Assembly (NCBI RefSeq): GCF_052857255.1
Contig: NC_135505.1
Coordinates: 133,231,967-133,295,966, forward strand
Reading direction: 5' to 3'
DNA: 64,000 nucleotides
Source: Amblyomma americanum
Lineage: Eukaryota > Arthropoda > Arachnida > Ixodida > Ixodidae
This document shows positions 53,601 to 63,416 of the stretch, piece after piece (the first letter of the stretch is position 1; each line of letters starts with the position of its first letter). The notes below the pieces were generated by a model. The model was not told the DNA's origin. It saw nothing but the letters and a program-made list of their open reading frames with translations, and did not search any database. The translations under genes and the position numbers were made by a program.

Positions 53601-56600
53601 CGGCCTACTTGGTCTCTAACTTTGCGGAGTTTGTGCAATGTTGTGTCTACTCTTCTTTGGTTATGGATGAAGAGCCCGAGTATTCGAATCTCTTTGGCCT
53701 CGTGTATGGGGCCACTTGTTAAGAAGAGATGCATTTGGGTAGTGTCCTTAGGGGATGTCCTAAGGTGCACAAATTCAGACTTGTTGGGTGCGCACTGGAG
53801 ACCACAGTGCCCTGCGTAGCGATCCACTACGTGAGCGGCTGTTTGCAGGCATTCCTCCATGCGCCCTAAGTTTCCCTCTGTGGCCCAGATTGTGATATCA
53901 TCGGCATACAGCGCATGCCGTATGCCTTCGATACCATTCAACTTGTCTGGGAGATGCAGCATCGCCAAATTAAAGAGTAGGGGGGATAGCACCGCGCCTT
54001 GTGGTGTCCCCCGCGTACCCATTTGGTACGGACCAAAATCTTCCTCTTGGATTCTGATTAGTGCGGCTCGATCGGTCAGGAAGTCTTTGATATAGTTGAA
54101 AGTGTTGCGTCCACAGTTTGTTTCATTGAGGTGTCTCAGTATGACGCTGTGTTTGATGTTGTCGAAGGCTCCTTTCAAGTTTAGAAGGTCAAGTCCAAGG
54201 CTAGGACGACCTTGTCATTGTGTGGGTGTTCGACTGGTTGTATTATGTCTCTGTTGAGCTAGGAGGAGTACGTCCTGTGCCGACTTATGTGGGCGAAAGC
54301 CGAACATAGTGTCTGGAAATGTGTTTCGTTGCTCCAAGTATTCGGAGAGCCTATCCCGCACCATGGTTTCCATCAGCTTGCCCACAAACGAGGTGAGCGA
54401 TATAGGCCTCAAGTTGTCTGTGTTGATTTCCTTTCCCGCCTTGGGGATGAAGGTTACTAGGGCTGTTTTCCAATCAAGGGGGAGCGGGTTCTCGCCCTTC
54501 CATATAGTGTTGATGTATTTCAGAAGGGCCTCATACGCCTGGTCAGGGAGAATGGCCAGCAGTTTAACTGGGACCTTGTCCCGTCCAGGCGCAGTGCCTC
54601 TCCTCATTTTGGTCAGGGCTGCGTTGAGATCAAATAATTGGAACGGTTGGTCCAACTCAGGATTATCTTTGCCTGCGTAAAGATACTCCTGACCGTGAGG
54701 GTCCTGTTTGCAGCAGAGATACTTGTCCCTGGGTGTCTCTGCAAGTTGTGTTTTGCTGCCCTTGTAATTATGGAGTGCTCGTTGTAATTGGCGCTGTGTT
54801 TCGCCCCGGGTCTGCGCGGGGTCTATAAGGCTGCGGAAAAGCCTCCAAGTGTTCTTGCCGGACATCTGTCTGGCAGCCGTATTACAGCAATCTATCCAAT
54901 GTGGCGTCGATCTTGTTTTGACTGCCCCAAAGAAACTAGAGCGCTTGTGCCCACTCGTGAACAGCGAGGCAAGGAAGCCAATGTGCACTAAGAACCACCA
55001 AAGGAAGTTCGTACCATGCAAAATGGGTGTTGTCTATAAAATCCCGCTCACTTGTGGCAAGGCTTATATCGGGCAATCAGGAAGATGCGTTAATGAAAGG
55101 CTGAGAGAGCACCGCTTGGCAACAGAATCCATATCGGCGGGGGGGAATCTCGCGGTGCACTGCAAGCGCTGTCTCATCGAACGGTACCCTGGCGACCCTG
55201 ACCCTGTACCCTGCACACCAATCTTGCATGAAACAAGCATTCTAGGAACACTAAAAACGCAATCGGAACGGGAAATTTTCGAAGCTATGTGCATTGATAA
55301 AGGAGGTTCAAAATGTGTCAGCACCCCATCTGTTTATCTATCAAAAAAAGAATTGTTGTTCTTGAAACGTGGCGTTGCTACTGCCCGTGTGTGAATATCA
55401 GCATTTGAGATGTCTTATATTGAATGTTTTTTCGATTAAACGACAGTTGAAGACTAGCGTACGTCCTGTGTATTTGTGTTCTTGTCCCTTGTGTTCACTA
55501 AGCGCTAGAAAATATGAGTTCAAGCGGAATTAGCATTCGATGACGCTGCTTTTTTTTTCCTTTGATGTCAAGTGCTCCCGCCTTGAATGCACCGTAGATG
55601 ACGTCATCATGCGCTCCGCACTAGGCGCTGTGCGCTGCATAGAAGTCTGAAACCGTCGTGGTTTCAATCGGCGATTGCGCCACCACTTCAAATGCTAGCC
55701 CCAAAAGACTTCGGAAGCTTTGCCTACAAGTTTAAAATATAAGCTCTCCGCATTCTTAAAAATCTGCCGTTGCCCTTTTTTTACTCGTTTTCACTAACAT
55801 ACAGCTGCGTTGAAGTCAGCAGGCATCGACTAATGAGGAATTAAATTTCCGAAGACGTGTACCAATAAGACCGATTTCTGAACTTGGCTTTAAAGGGACA
55901 CTTCGTCCAAATCTTGTTCACTAAAAATATATTCTGCGACTTTTTTGGCTAAAATTTTATATAAAGTTTTTTTTCCCTGCCATCGATCCAAAGTCATGAC
56001 GTGAAGACTGAGGGACTCGTGATCACCGCCTTGAAGAGAATGACGATGCTGCCTAGACTCGGAGATCCGTGCGAGAAAAACTGTCTTGCCGCACCGCAGT
56101 TTGCTTACAAAAGCGGCCATGGTGTTGACACTTTTATTTCGTTTCTTTACCTTTCAACAGCTGCGTTTTACTCAAACTAGCGTCTTTCTTTATTACAGTG
56201 CCATCGGCTGGCGGTACATGCTAACTTCAGTTCGCCGCCAGTGTTCCGCTATGTCTGGTATAGCCCATAAATCTGCGTGGTTTTTCAATGCGTTGGTTTT
56301 CCTTTCGTTATAAAAAAAATGAAATATATAATAATACGTACGGGATTGTATATGAGCTCTCCCTTATCGTTTCTCCTCACATACTTGCAGAAGCTCTGTA
56401 GAGTGATCATTTCTGAGGGAAGCTTGAATGTCGTGAACACCTTCTCTCGTTTGAGGTTTATCTCGAGGAGACATTGCCTTCCTGCGTAGCTGCGAGGAGA
56501 AGAACAGAATAGGAACAATCACCTGGATGTCTCCTGGCAGCTGAACAGCCTTTACTCGATCGCACAATAAGCACATTTTTTAAGAGCGTCAGCTCTTACT

Positions 56601-59600
56601 CATCAAGGAGATTTCATGGGGTCTGCTATCACTCTTGATCACAGTGCCATCTGTGGCAGCAACTGTTCAGCACGTTTCGAGATATCGTGAGGTGTCCTAC
56701 CACCATGAGATCAAAGCGCCATCTGTGGCTGCAACTAGAAAACAGCGCAATTCGCATTGAGACTTGCAGCGCCATCTATAATAGAACTGTAGAAACAACC
56801 ACCTTCCGGGTCCAAATGATCACGCCACGGTACAATATGGTGGATAGAGGTGGAAGAGTGTGAGTATGACGTCAGGGGACGAAATGGCGGCATAGTTTCG
56901 GTTTCTCAAATCCATGATGGCAGCCGTTAAAATCGGTTGCGGCCTCTCATCCCTTTCCCCCTCCCTACACCAAAAATATCCTGAAATGGGTCGAAAAACT
57001 CTCCCCCCTCTGCGGTGCCGCTATAGATGTGTACATTCGTTCCGCTATATATATACTCTGACAACAACGGGCACCCATCCGGGGACAGTTGTATACCGAA
57101 TTTGGTAGGCAAATAAAACCCTATGGCTTGTGGTATAGAAATAAAACCACAATTAAATAATAGGTAAACATTGTATACATGCAATGGCTAATTGAAGCGT
57201 AAACATATCGCACCGCAAGCCGAATTCTAGGCCCACCTTGACCCCCCAAACGAAGCAAATTCTGTTTGGGACGTATCTTCAGGGGGTGAAAATCCACAAT
57301 GCGCAGACATGCATTTCAATTTCTCTAATAGATGGCGCTAGGCGACGATCGTTCCGCTAGGCGGTGTGCTTGCACGCGAAGCCGAGCATTGTGGCAATCC
57401 ACCCAGTTTCAAAGGGCATTACATACCGTTTCTCGAAACGAGTGGCGCGTTGTTCGCTTTCTTAATCTAGTAAACCAAACAGCTAACGCTCGTTACTTCG
57501 CCTTCCAGACGGTGGCGGCCTTTTTTGTAAAGCGCTTGTAAAAGCTATTTAAAAAACAGTTTTAAAGCGCGTTTATTACACGTGGTATGATTGAAGCACT
57601 GCTCGTTAAAAATTTGTTTAAATTTTAATGGCTGACGTAAGGATGTCTTTTATTATGAAGGTACGTATGGCGATGAGACTAATTCCCTAGAGCCCCGGTG
57701 CTATACAAACGCGATAGAAGCAACCCGCCTGTGATGATTGTGTGTACCATACTGATCTCTGTACTGTTGTTATCGTCCACACCTGCCGCTGGCGGACCCC
57801 AGAGATAGTGGTGAAGTGGCACCATTTGAGCCCATGACAGAGGGCAACAAGAATAAATTATTGGAACACAATGTGATTGGGTTCGTTACGTTAGACCTGC
57901 CCTGGTGCCTGACACAGTAGTAATGACAAACCGAGATTACATTTTCTAACAAGCTCAAATACTGAACTGCTGGAGCTGGACCCTTTGGACAATCAGCACG
58001 TCCCTGATTATCCATGCGAAGGATCTTCAGAGCTCTTAGTCAGTAGCTCGTGAATGAACTGGTTCTTTCTTTCTCTTTCAAACACTAATATTTCGCCTGA
58101 AGTCATTCTGCACACTATAGCTATTTTGCGCTGTGCTGCGGTGCCAGTGTGCGAACCAAAGGTTAGTGATGGGTGCAACAATCGACTGGATGCCTGAGCG
58201 GCATGACCGTTCAGCCCTTCGCAGAAAGGCCCCAAGCAGCGCAGGTAATCTGCCCAATATTAGAAATGTAGTGGCAAAAGCCGGTTTTACGAAGGACCAG
58301 AGTGAAACCATCCATTTGCAATATTGGGCCAATTGCATGTGCTTTACGCCTGCAGTGGCATGCGGAACAGACGAGGACTCAAGTACGGGCGTGTGCCCGC
58401 TTACCGCGCCGTGAATCGGATCTGCAGTTGCGTGCAGTACGAGAAGCGGTGGTGGTTCTCGTCCTTGTCGATATAGCTCATGAGGTAGCCATCGTTCCAG
58501 GAGCACGAGTAGGCCCCCGGGTGGCCATCCATGTTGCTGATGGGCGGATCACCGTCGTGCTGGGCTCCAAGCCTGCGAATAGGCGAGGAGGAGGATAAAC
58601 ATGTACTTCGTCAGCCTGTAAAGCCTCGAGTCCGTGCAAGGTTGCTGGGGGCTCTTGGCCCTCAGCGACCTTGAGAGCCCGCTCCACGGCCCGGGCAGGA
58701 GCTTAGCAGCACGGCCTTCCACTGCTCGGAGTTGCATTAAGACCGGAAGAAGAGGATCCTCCAGACAGGCTCAGATCACGTGATCTAGGGTTCCTGGTAC
58801 CTGACACTTCGCACATTTTGGGGAATATTGGCCACGGTAGACGGCAGGAAAAAATGGCACTTGTCTAGGCTTGACTTGAGGACGTGGTTAAAAGGACAAT
58901 AAAGGGGACTAGTTTTGGGCTAGACTGGCAGGTTCGCTTGGCACTTAACAGATTTTGCGGAATATTGGCGAGTGTAGATGACGGAAAAATAATTAACTTG
59001 GTCTTTGCTTGACATAAGGAATTCTGATGTAGGGACACTAAGTGGACTACTATTAGGTTAGACTGGTAGGTTGGCATGGCACTTAACACTTTTTGTGACA
59101 TATTGGCCAGGGTCGACAATAGAAAAAATGAGAGTTCTCTCGGCTTGACATGAGGACTTTAGTGTACCCAGGCTTCGTGCAGCCGTTGTTACAGCAAGTT
59201 CAGAATCGCGAGATCTAAACGGCATTCACGCTTTGTGTGCTTGCAGCGGTGGCGGTGAAGCGCTTTCTTTCTTACGTCAGTTGTCGAATTGGCTACTTTG
59301 TGCAGACTGCGGGAGTTGCATTTCGAAGTGTTTCTTTTTTTAACGAGCTCATGAAACACGCACGCATACACTTCGTCAACGTGTGAAGCTTTAAACGAGC
59401 ACGTGATCTTCCATTTTTCCTGCCCAGTGGAAAGGCGAATATGTTTTTAAATGTGCTGAAAAATAGGTGACGAGTACCACATGCATGAACCATCACCATT
59501 TGTCTAATTAAGGAAGAAATGAGCGGACGCTGAGGCAGCGATCGAATATTGAGCGTTAACACATCTAACGTAGGTCGCCGGTTCGAATCCCTGTCGTGAG

Positions 59601-62600
59601 CTAGGCTCTAACTTAACTAGTTAGTTTATGCTGCACGAAGCGCTGAATCGTATGACACCATCCGCAACATTCTGCGGCAAACGGTTGGCCAAAAAATTTT
59701 ACACGAATGTCTGGCCTGCAAGACAGGGGTGTATAGAGTAAAGCTGAAATTTGGGCGAGTTGGTAAGCATTCATGGTGGGTGAACAGCGCAACAAAAGCG
59801 GGACAAAGGCAAGACAGCGCTTGTTAAAACGCTTAAGGTTCAGGTGCTCAGGCATCACGCTGCCGCCTGATAATTAGTTCAATTATGTAACCACCTTGGT
59901 TACTCTGGCAACCTCTGGGTTACGATTTGCGTTATAACGCATAATGTTGAGGCCCGAAACACGAGAAATAATCTAACGCTCTAAAAAGTTTCCCAGCGCG
60001 AATCATGCACATAGTACGTAAGGCGTCGGCACGCCAGGAAGGGTTTTCCAGGAGAAAACGTTCAAATTCCTGTTGCGTGTTCATCAACGATTAGCCTTGT
60101 TTAATGTCTTTAGAAGTAGCACCCCTTATTGGTCGGAGAGTTTTTTTGCCGAGTGGTCATAGAAATGACGTCACGGCAGTTCATTTCTTGCAGGCGCTTT
60201 GAATGCTCCAGCTAAGCAGTGACACGTAAGCCCCTTGCACCTGCCGATTTCATGAGTCGCCGATTCTAAGTGCGAATGCGCCATTTCTCCGTGGTCAGGC
60301 AGTTCTTGAGCAGTTAGCGCCTTTCGGCAGCAAATCACGCTAAGTTAAAACCGCCTGTTAGCTGAGGAATCGATACGGTAGCATGTCCCGCAATACACAT
60401 GACTTACACATGAGCGAGTTCATGAGCGAAGAGTCCGATGCCGTCATAGGTGTACGGAGTCTCCTCAGTGATCGCCACTTTCAACTCCATGCAGGCCGTT
60501 CCAGCATAAGCGTATCCTATTAGGTCATTCAGGCACAGGTAAGGGAATATGACATGAAACACTTAAAATAGGGATCCTATATACAAACCTTAACGCTATA
60601 TATGTAAGGGGATATGACATGATACACGTAACATAGGGATCCCGTATGTAAACCTGAACCCTATATTGGTAGGGGAATATGACATAAAACACTTAACATA
60701 GGAATCCCGTATGTAAACCTGAACCTTATATAGGTAAGGAAATATGGCATGAAACAGTTAACATAGGGATTGCTTATGTAAACCTGAACCCTATATAAGG
60801 AATATGACATGCAACACTTAACGAAGGGATTCCATATTTAAACCTGAACCCCATATAGGCAAGGGAATACGACATGATACACTTAACATAGGGATCCCGT
60901 ATGTAAACCTGAACCCTATATATGTAAGGAAATATGACATGAAACACTTAACATAGGGATTCCATATGTAAACCTGAACCCCATATAGGTAAGGGAATAT
61001 GACATGAAACACTTAACATAGGTATTCCATATTTAAACCTGAACCCCATATAGGTAAGGGAATGACATGATACACTTAACGAAGGGATTCCATATGTAAA
61101 CATGTACCCTATATAGGAAATGGAATATGACATGAAACACTTAACATAGGGATTCCATATGTAAACCTCAACCCCATATGAGTCCTATATGTGCACTACA
61201 TGGGTCCTTATATGGATCCTAAAAAGGGAAGGCCCTTTCTTATAACGCCTGCTTCCATGGTCGTCCCGTGAAACAAGTAAATTTAATACATTTTAAGTCA
61301 ATTGTTCCCACACAGAAGGCGTAATAGTATATTTCGTGGGAGGTTGAGTTTTGTCAAAACAGAAAAGAACAAACTTATCATGTGTGGTGCTTAGAATTCC
61401 ACTTTGGCACTACGGATTATGAAGAATTTACGACGAGATGCTGGACTGACTGCTCCTCATAAAGTGCTCTTGAGAAAGCAACCCGACAAAACAAATGACT
61501 TCGTTGTTTCAAACGGCTTGCTTTAACTGAAATATGAACGAAGTAAATATAACGACAGAACAGGGGTCCGGTCTCAATGCAATCGCCACGTGTTGCCGGC
61601 CCTTTCATGTTGCGCGAACCTGTAACGTCACACTTGATGTGCCAATTCCAGATGTACGGCGCAAAGTACAGTCGTGGTAAAGAACACAGACCAAACGGTT
61701 GCCTTGTGGGCTCTAGTGGGTTAGTCGTTATACATATTATGAGTTTAAAATCTCTTCTAAGCGATGCTAACTGTATTCTTTACCCGTCCGAGAGTCGAAA
61801 CTTTCATGAATACTGCAAGAGCCCCATTATACAGCGCAGAAGCAGACCCTTTGAGTTCTACGTTCGACAAAGCCTGCATCCACATCTTTTCGTCAAACTA
61901 CGAGTCCCTTGGCTGGGAAAAAACAGGGGGACTTCTCGCACGAGCCAAACAAATAAGTAATTGCGACGTGCGGAATTACTAGAGTACGCTAGACAAAATG
62001 ATACCCTGAGGATGTCAATTCATATCCTTTAAGGGCAACTCCGAAGGTTTTATAAAAATTCTGCGCTCATAGTCACGTGATATTTCTTAGAACTTCCGGC
62101 TTCCGCCGTAACAGACCATTTTTATTGTTCATTGTGAAACTGCTTCAAAACAGTGCAAACCACAGCAAACCAAAACTCAGTCCGTGGCCAAGGACGATGC
62201 TTCGCCTGACACTGTGATGCCATCACAAACGTTACTGTAGTAAGATACAACTTAAAATAGCCGCACTTGGTTAAAATTGGCCATGGCTCACCGGGTCCTG
62301 TATTACTGCGCTTACAAACCACAAAAGCAAGTGAAATTAGCTTCTTAATGTATTCAATCTAGCCAAAAGCGAAAAAGTTCTTGAGCTTATAATTTTACCT
62401 TTTGATATGCTTCTTCTTCAGGTCACGAGAAAAACTGTAACAACGGACTACTTCATTTCTCGAGGAGGAATTCTGTGGGACGGTCATGAATGCGGGGGGA
62501 CCTTCACTGCAGACTATAGGAAAACATTCGTACACGCGTTTAATGACTGATGTAACGATGAAAAACGATGACTCCTTACATAAAATTCCTGAGACGACGT

Positions 62601-63093
62601 AGTACAAAGCTCGAAATTTTGTTATGTTTGTGTTTGTGACGTCAAATCTCGACTGTCAACTATAGATATAATCCGAACTGAGAGCTCGGAAACGGCGAAT
62701 TTTAAAATTTGTTTCCGCAGGAATCTAATGTCTTTAGCAAGCGTTGTTTTCGGGCTAGAATGTAATGTCTCATGGGTGCCAGACCTGGTGAAAGTAATCA
62801 GGAATTAGAAAAAAGCCTTTTCACGACCTTCGGGAAAACAGGTTTTATGGGCTGTGCAGAGAACGTGAGGGAGCTCAATCTTCAACTCTTCCCTGTACTA
62901 CGAGAACAGCCCAGATTTCAATATGACGGCGGCCATGGACCTCGTTTTGAAAAGGTCTATAATTTTCATTATAAAATGGTTCCCCTGAAAAACTCGGAGG
63001 TGCCCTTAGGGAGAAATACTTCGCACCTCGTGTGTCCCAGATATCTTACCTGCAGTTGCACTGTCCCCATTGTAGGTACTAATGATGTCTCGC
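50539..63093 (-). CDS. Gene C: M12B metalloprotease, last six exons (5' part outside window)
   Basis: Exons 63050-63093, 60408-60516, 58405-58572, 56342-56489, 51787-51888 and 50539-50619 join in frame with AG/GT borders. They match gene B exons 9-14 in phase and nearly in length (44/41, 109/109, 168/171, 148/145, 102/102, 81/78 nt). The product is the C-terminal half of a secreted zinc metalloprotease with HELAHVLGAQHD, Met-turn YLMSY, a Cys-rich exon with CKVYC and RPDGFSCS, and a VCYLGRC tail. It is closer to B than A is, consistent with tandem duplication of B and C. Introns hold a 65-bp minisatellite, a ~137-bp repeat, an I-clade LINE and a Penelope fragment. No disabling change is seen. 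Signal peptide and prodomain should lie to the right. Confidence 0.9.
51420..51735 (-). repeat. Dispersed repeat, inverted copy of 13590-13925
   Basis: Minus strand: CCTTTAATGGCTCATCGTTG, CGAAATCTGTCACAC, TATGACGTCATCA, then a T-rich (on plus) tail. A GGAC tetranucleotide run is seen at about 51691. Lies in gene C's last intron. Confidence 0.55.
51787..51888 (-). CDS. Gene C exon: Cys-rich tail
   Basis: Acceptor caatacag, donor gtgagt; 34 codons, phase 0. Encodes DRGQPKCKVYC and FSRPDGFSCSPQN. Confidence 0.92.
52080..52277. other. GC-rich stretch next to the LINE 3' end
   Basis: CG-rich sequence with repeated GCGCGTG motifs. It yields overlapping ORFs on both strands that I regard as composition artefacts. 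Confidence 0.4.
52278..54916 (-). pseudogene. I-clade LINE: reverse transcriptase plus RNase H, 5' truncated
   Basis: Three minus-strand frames form one ORF2. 54215-55021: RT N-part (RRGTAPGRDKVPVKLLAIL, RPISLTSFVGKLMETMV, MFGFRPHKSAQDVLLL). 53291-54178: RT core (LKGAFDNIKHSVIL, GTPQGAVLSPLLFNLAML, catalytic ALYADDITIW). 52317-53192: RNase H (YVDVAG, TTQAEEVAIALA, ITDSRSACRSYE, WTPGHQGLAGNEAADAAARA) and a CxxC...HIVWAC zinc-like tail. Frames break near 54190 and 53240. The YADD site is intact. 3' end has AATAAA near 52284. Inserted in a gene C intron, sense orientation. No endonuclease part remains. Confidence 0.9.
54917..55394 (+). pseudogene. Penelope-like element C-terminus with GIY-YIG nuclease
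   Basis: One open frame: TAPKKLERLCPLVN linker, then KFVPCKMGVVYKIPLTCG and KAYIGQSGRCVNERLREH (complete GIY-YIG core with its Arg). CX-type residues CKRCLIERYP follow, then EREIFEAMCI and CVSTPSVYLSKKELLFLKRG before the stop at 55392. The reverse transcriptase is missing. Abuts the LINE head-to-head at about 54916. 3' flank to about 55505 looks like its UTR. Confidence 0.88.
55506..56341. other. Gene C intron, nothing recognised
   Basis: No further element named upstream of the gene C exon at 56342. Confidence 0.35.
56342..56489 (-). CDS. Gene C exon: end of catalytic domain
   Basis: Acceptor ctcctcgcag, donor gtacgt; 148 nt. Encodes YAGRQCLLEINL and FKLPSEMITLQSFC, ending GELIYNP in phase 0. 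Confidence 0.92.
56490..58404. other. Gene C intron with repeated GCGCCATCTRT motif
   Basis: Four related motifs, (G/T)GCCATCTGTGGC at about 56648 and 56719, GCGCCATCTATA near 56772, and inverted ATAGATGGCGC near 57329. Otherwise nothing recognised. Confidence 0.35.
58405..58572 (-). CDS. Gene C exon: third zinc ligand and Met-turn
   Basis: Acceptor cctattcgcag, donor gtaagc; 168 nt. Begins LGAQHDGDPPIS; contains CSWNDGYLMSYID and the RFSYCTQLQIRFTA end. The polypyrimidine tract is a run of TCC triplets that looks like the tail of a LINE 3' end. Confidence 0.92.
58580..58790 (-). mobile_element. LINE 3' end fragment touching a gene C exon
   Basis: Minus strand ends ...TACATGTTTATCCTCCTCC, the same tail style as the I-clade ends at 45195 and 4173. 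The tail is about 8 bp from the gene C exon acceptor. Confidence 0.5.
58790..59160. repeat. About 137-bp tandem repeat, 2.7 copies
   Basis: GGCTTGACxTxAGGA recurs at 58868, 59006 and 59142, and GCACTTxxCA...ATATTGGC recurs between. Copies are diverged. Confidence 0.85.
59735..59835 (-). mobile_element. Possible Penelope-type terminal segment
   Basis: GGGCGAGTTGGTAAGCATTC followed by GCGCAACAAAAGCGGGACAA resembles ends of tick Penelope-like elements, from memory only. Confidence 0.25.
60408..60516 (-). CDS. Gene C exon: start of zinc-binding motif
   Basis: Acceptor gacctaatag, donor gtaagt; 109 nt. Encodes GYAYAGTACMELKVAITEE then GLFAHELAH(V). The 65-bp minisatellite begins about 20 bp upstream of its acceptor. 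Confidence 0.92.
60536..61190. repeat. 65-bp minisatellite, about 10 copies
   Basis: GGAATATGACATGAAACAC recurs at a period of 65 bp (phase marks at 60551, 60616, 60681, 60746, 60806, 60871, 60936, 61001, 61063, 61129; two units lost 3-5 bp). Units carry TTAACATAGGGAT and GTAAACCTGAACC. Short ORFs here are artefacts. Confidence 0.95.
61191..63049. other. Gene C intron, nothing recognised
   Basis: AT-rich; ORFs of 60-127 residues lack family features. Confidence 0.35.
63050..63093 (-). CDS. Gene C exon matching B exon 9
   Basis: Acceptor ctttccag, donor gtaaga; 44 nt, phase 1 in and out. Encodes RDIISTYNGDSATA between split codons. Confidence 0.85.
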
Positions 63094-63283
63094 CTGGAAA
63101 GGAAAGAAAAACCGTCTACAGCTGCCGAAAGATCAACTGTTAAGAACTTCAGGTCGTTCTACCTCTTCTAAAATTTAGCAGCGCGCATCCCGGTGCAAAG
63201 GGCACATACGCCGCCATCAAGAAAACATCAAAACAAGTGGGCTGACCTATGAATAAACCCGAAGCACCCGTGTTTTTCACTAT

Positions 63284-63416
63284 CACTCTAAACAGGAATG
63301 TGCCTATGTGAGTGCAAAAAGAGAGTAAACTGTCCTCTAGCGCGCACCCTTTTATAAAAGGAAGGGAACTAGAGGACAGCTTACTTCCCTTTTTACTCCT
63401 TTCTGTTTAGAGTGCT
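63284..63416. repeat. Fold-back inverted repeat
   Basis: CACTCTAAACAGGAATG near 63285 pairs with TCCTTTCTGTTTAGAGTG ending at 63413. TAAACTGTCCTCTAG pairs with CTAGAGGACAGCTTA. Imperfect arms of about 55-65 bp. Confidence 0.85.

Noticed and set aside
54309..54680. Plus-strand 123-residue ORF
   Set aside because: Shadow of the LINE reverse transcriptase on the minus strand.
60818..61133. Overlapping minus-strand ORFs with SVSC and GIPMLSV repeats
   Set aside because: They arise from the 65-bp minisatellite, since 65 is not a multiple of 3 and frames drift.
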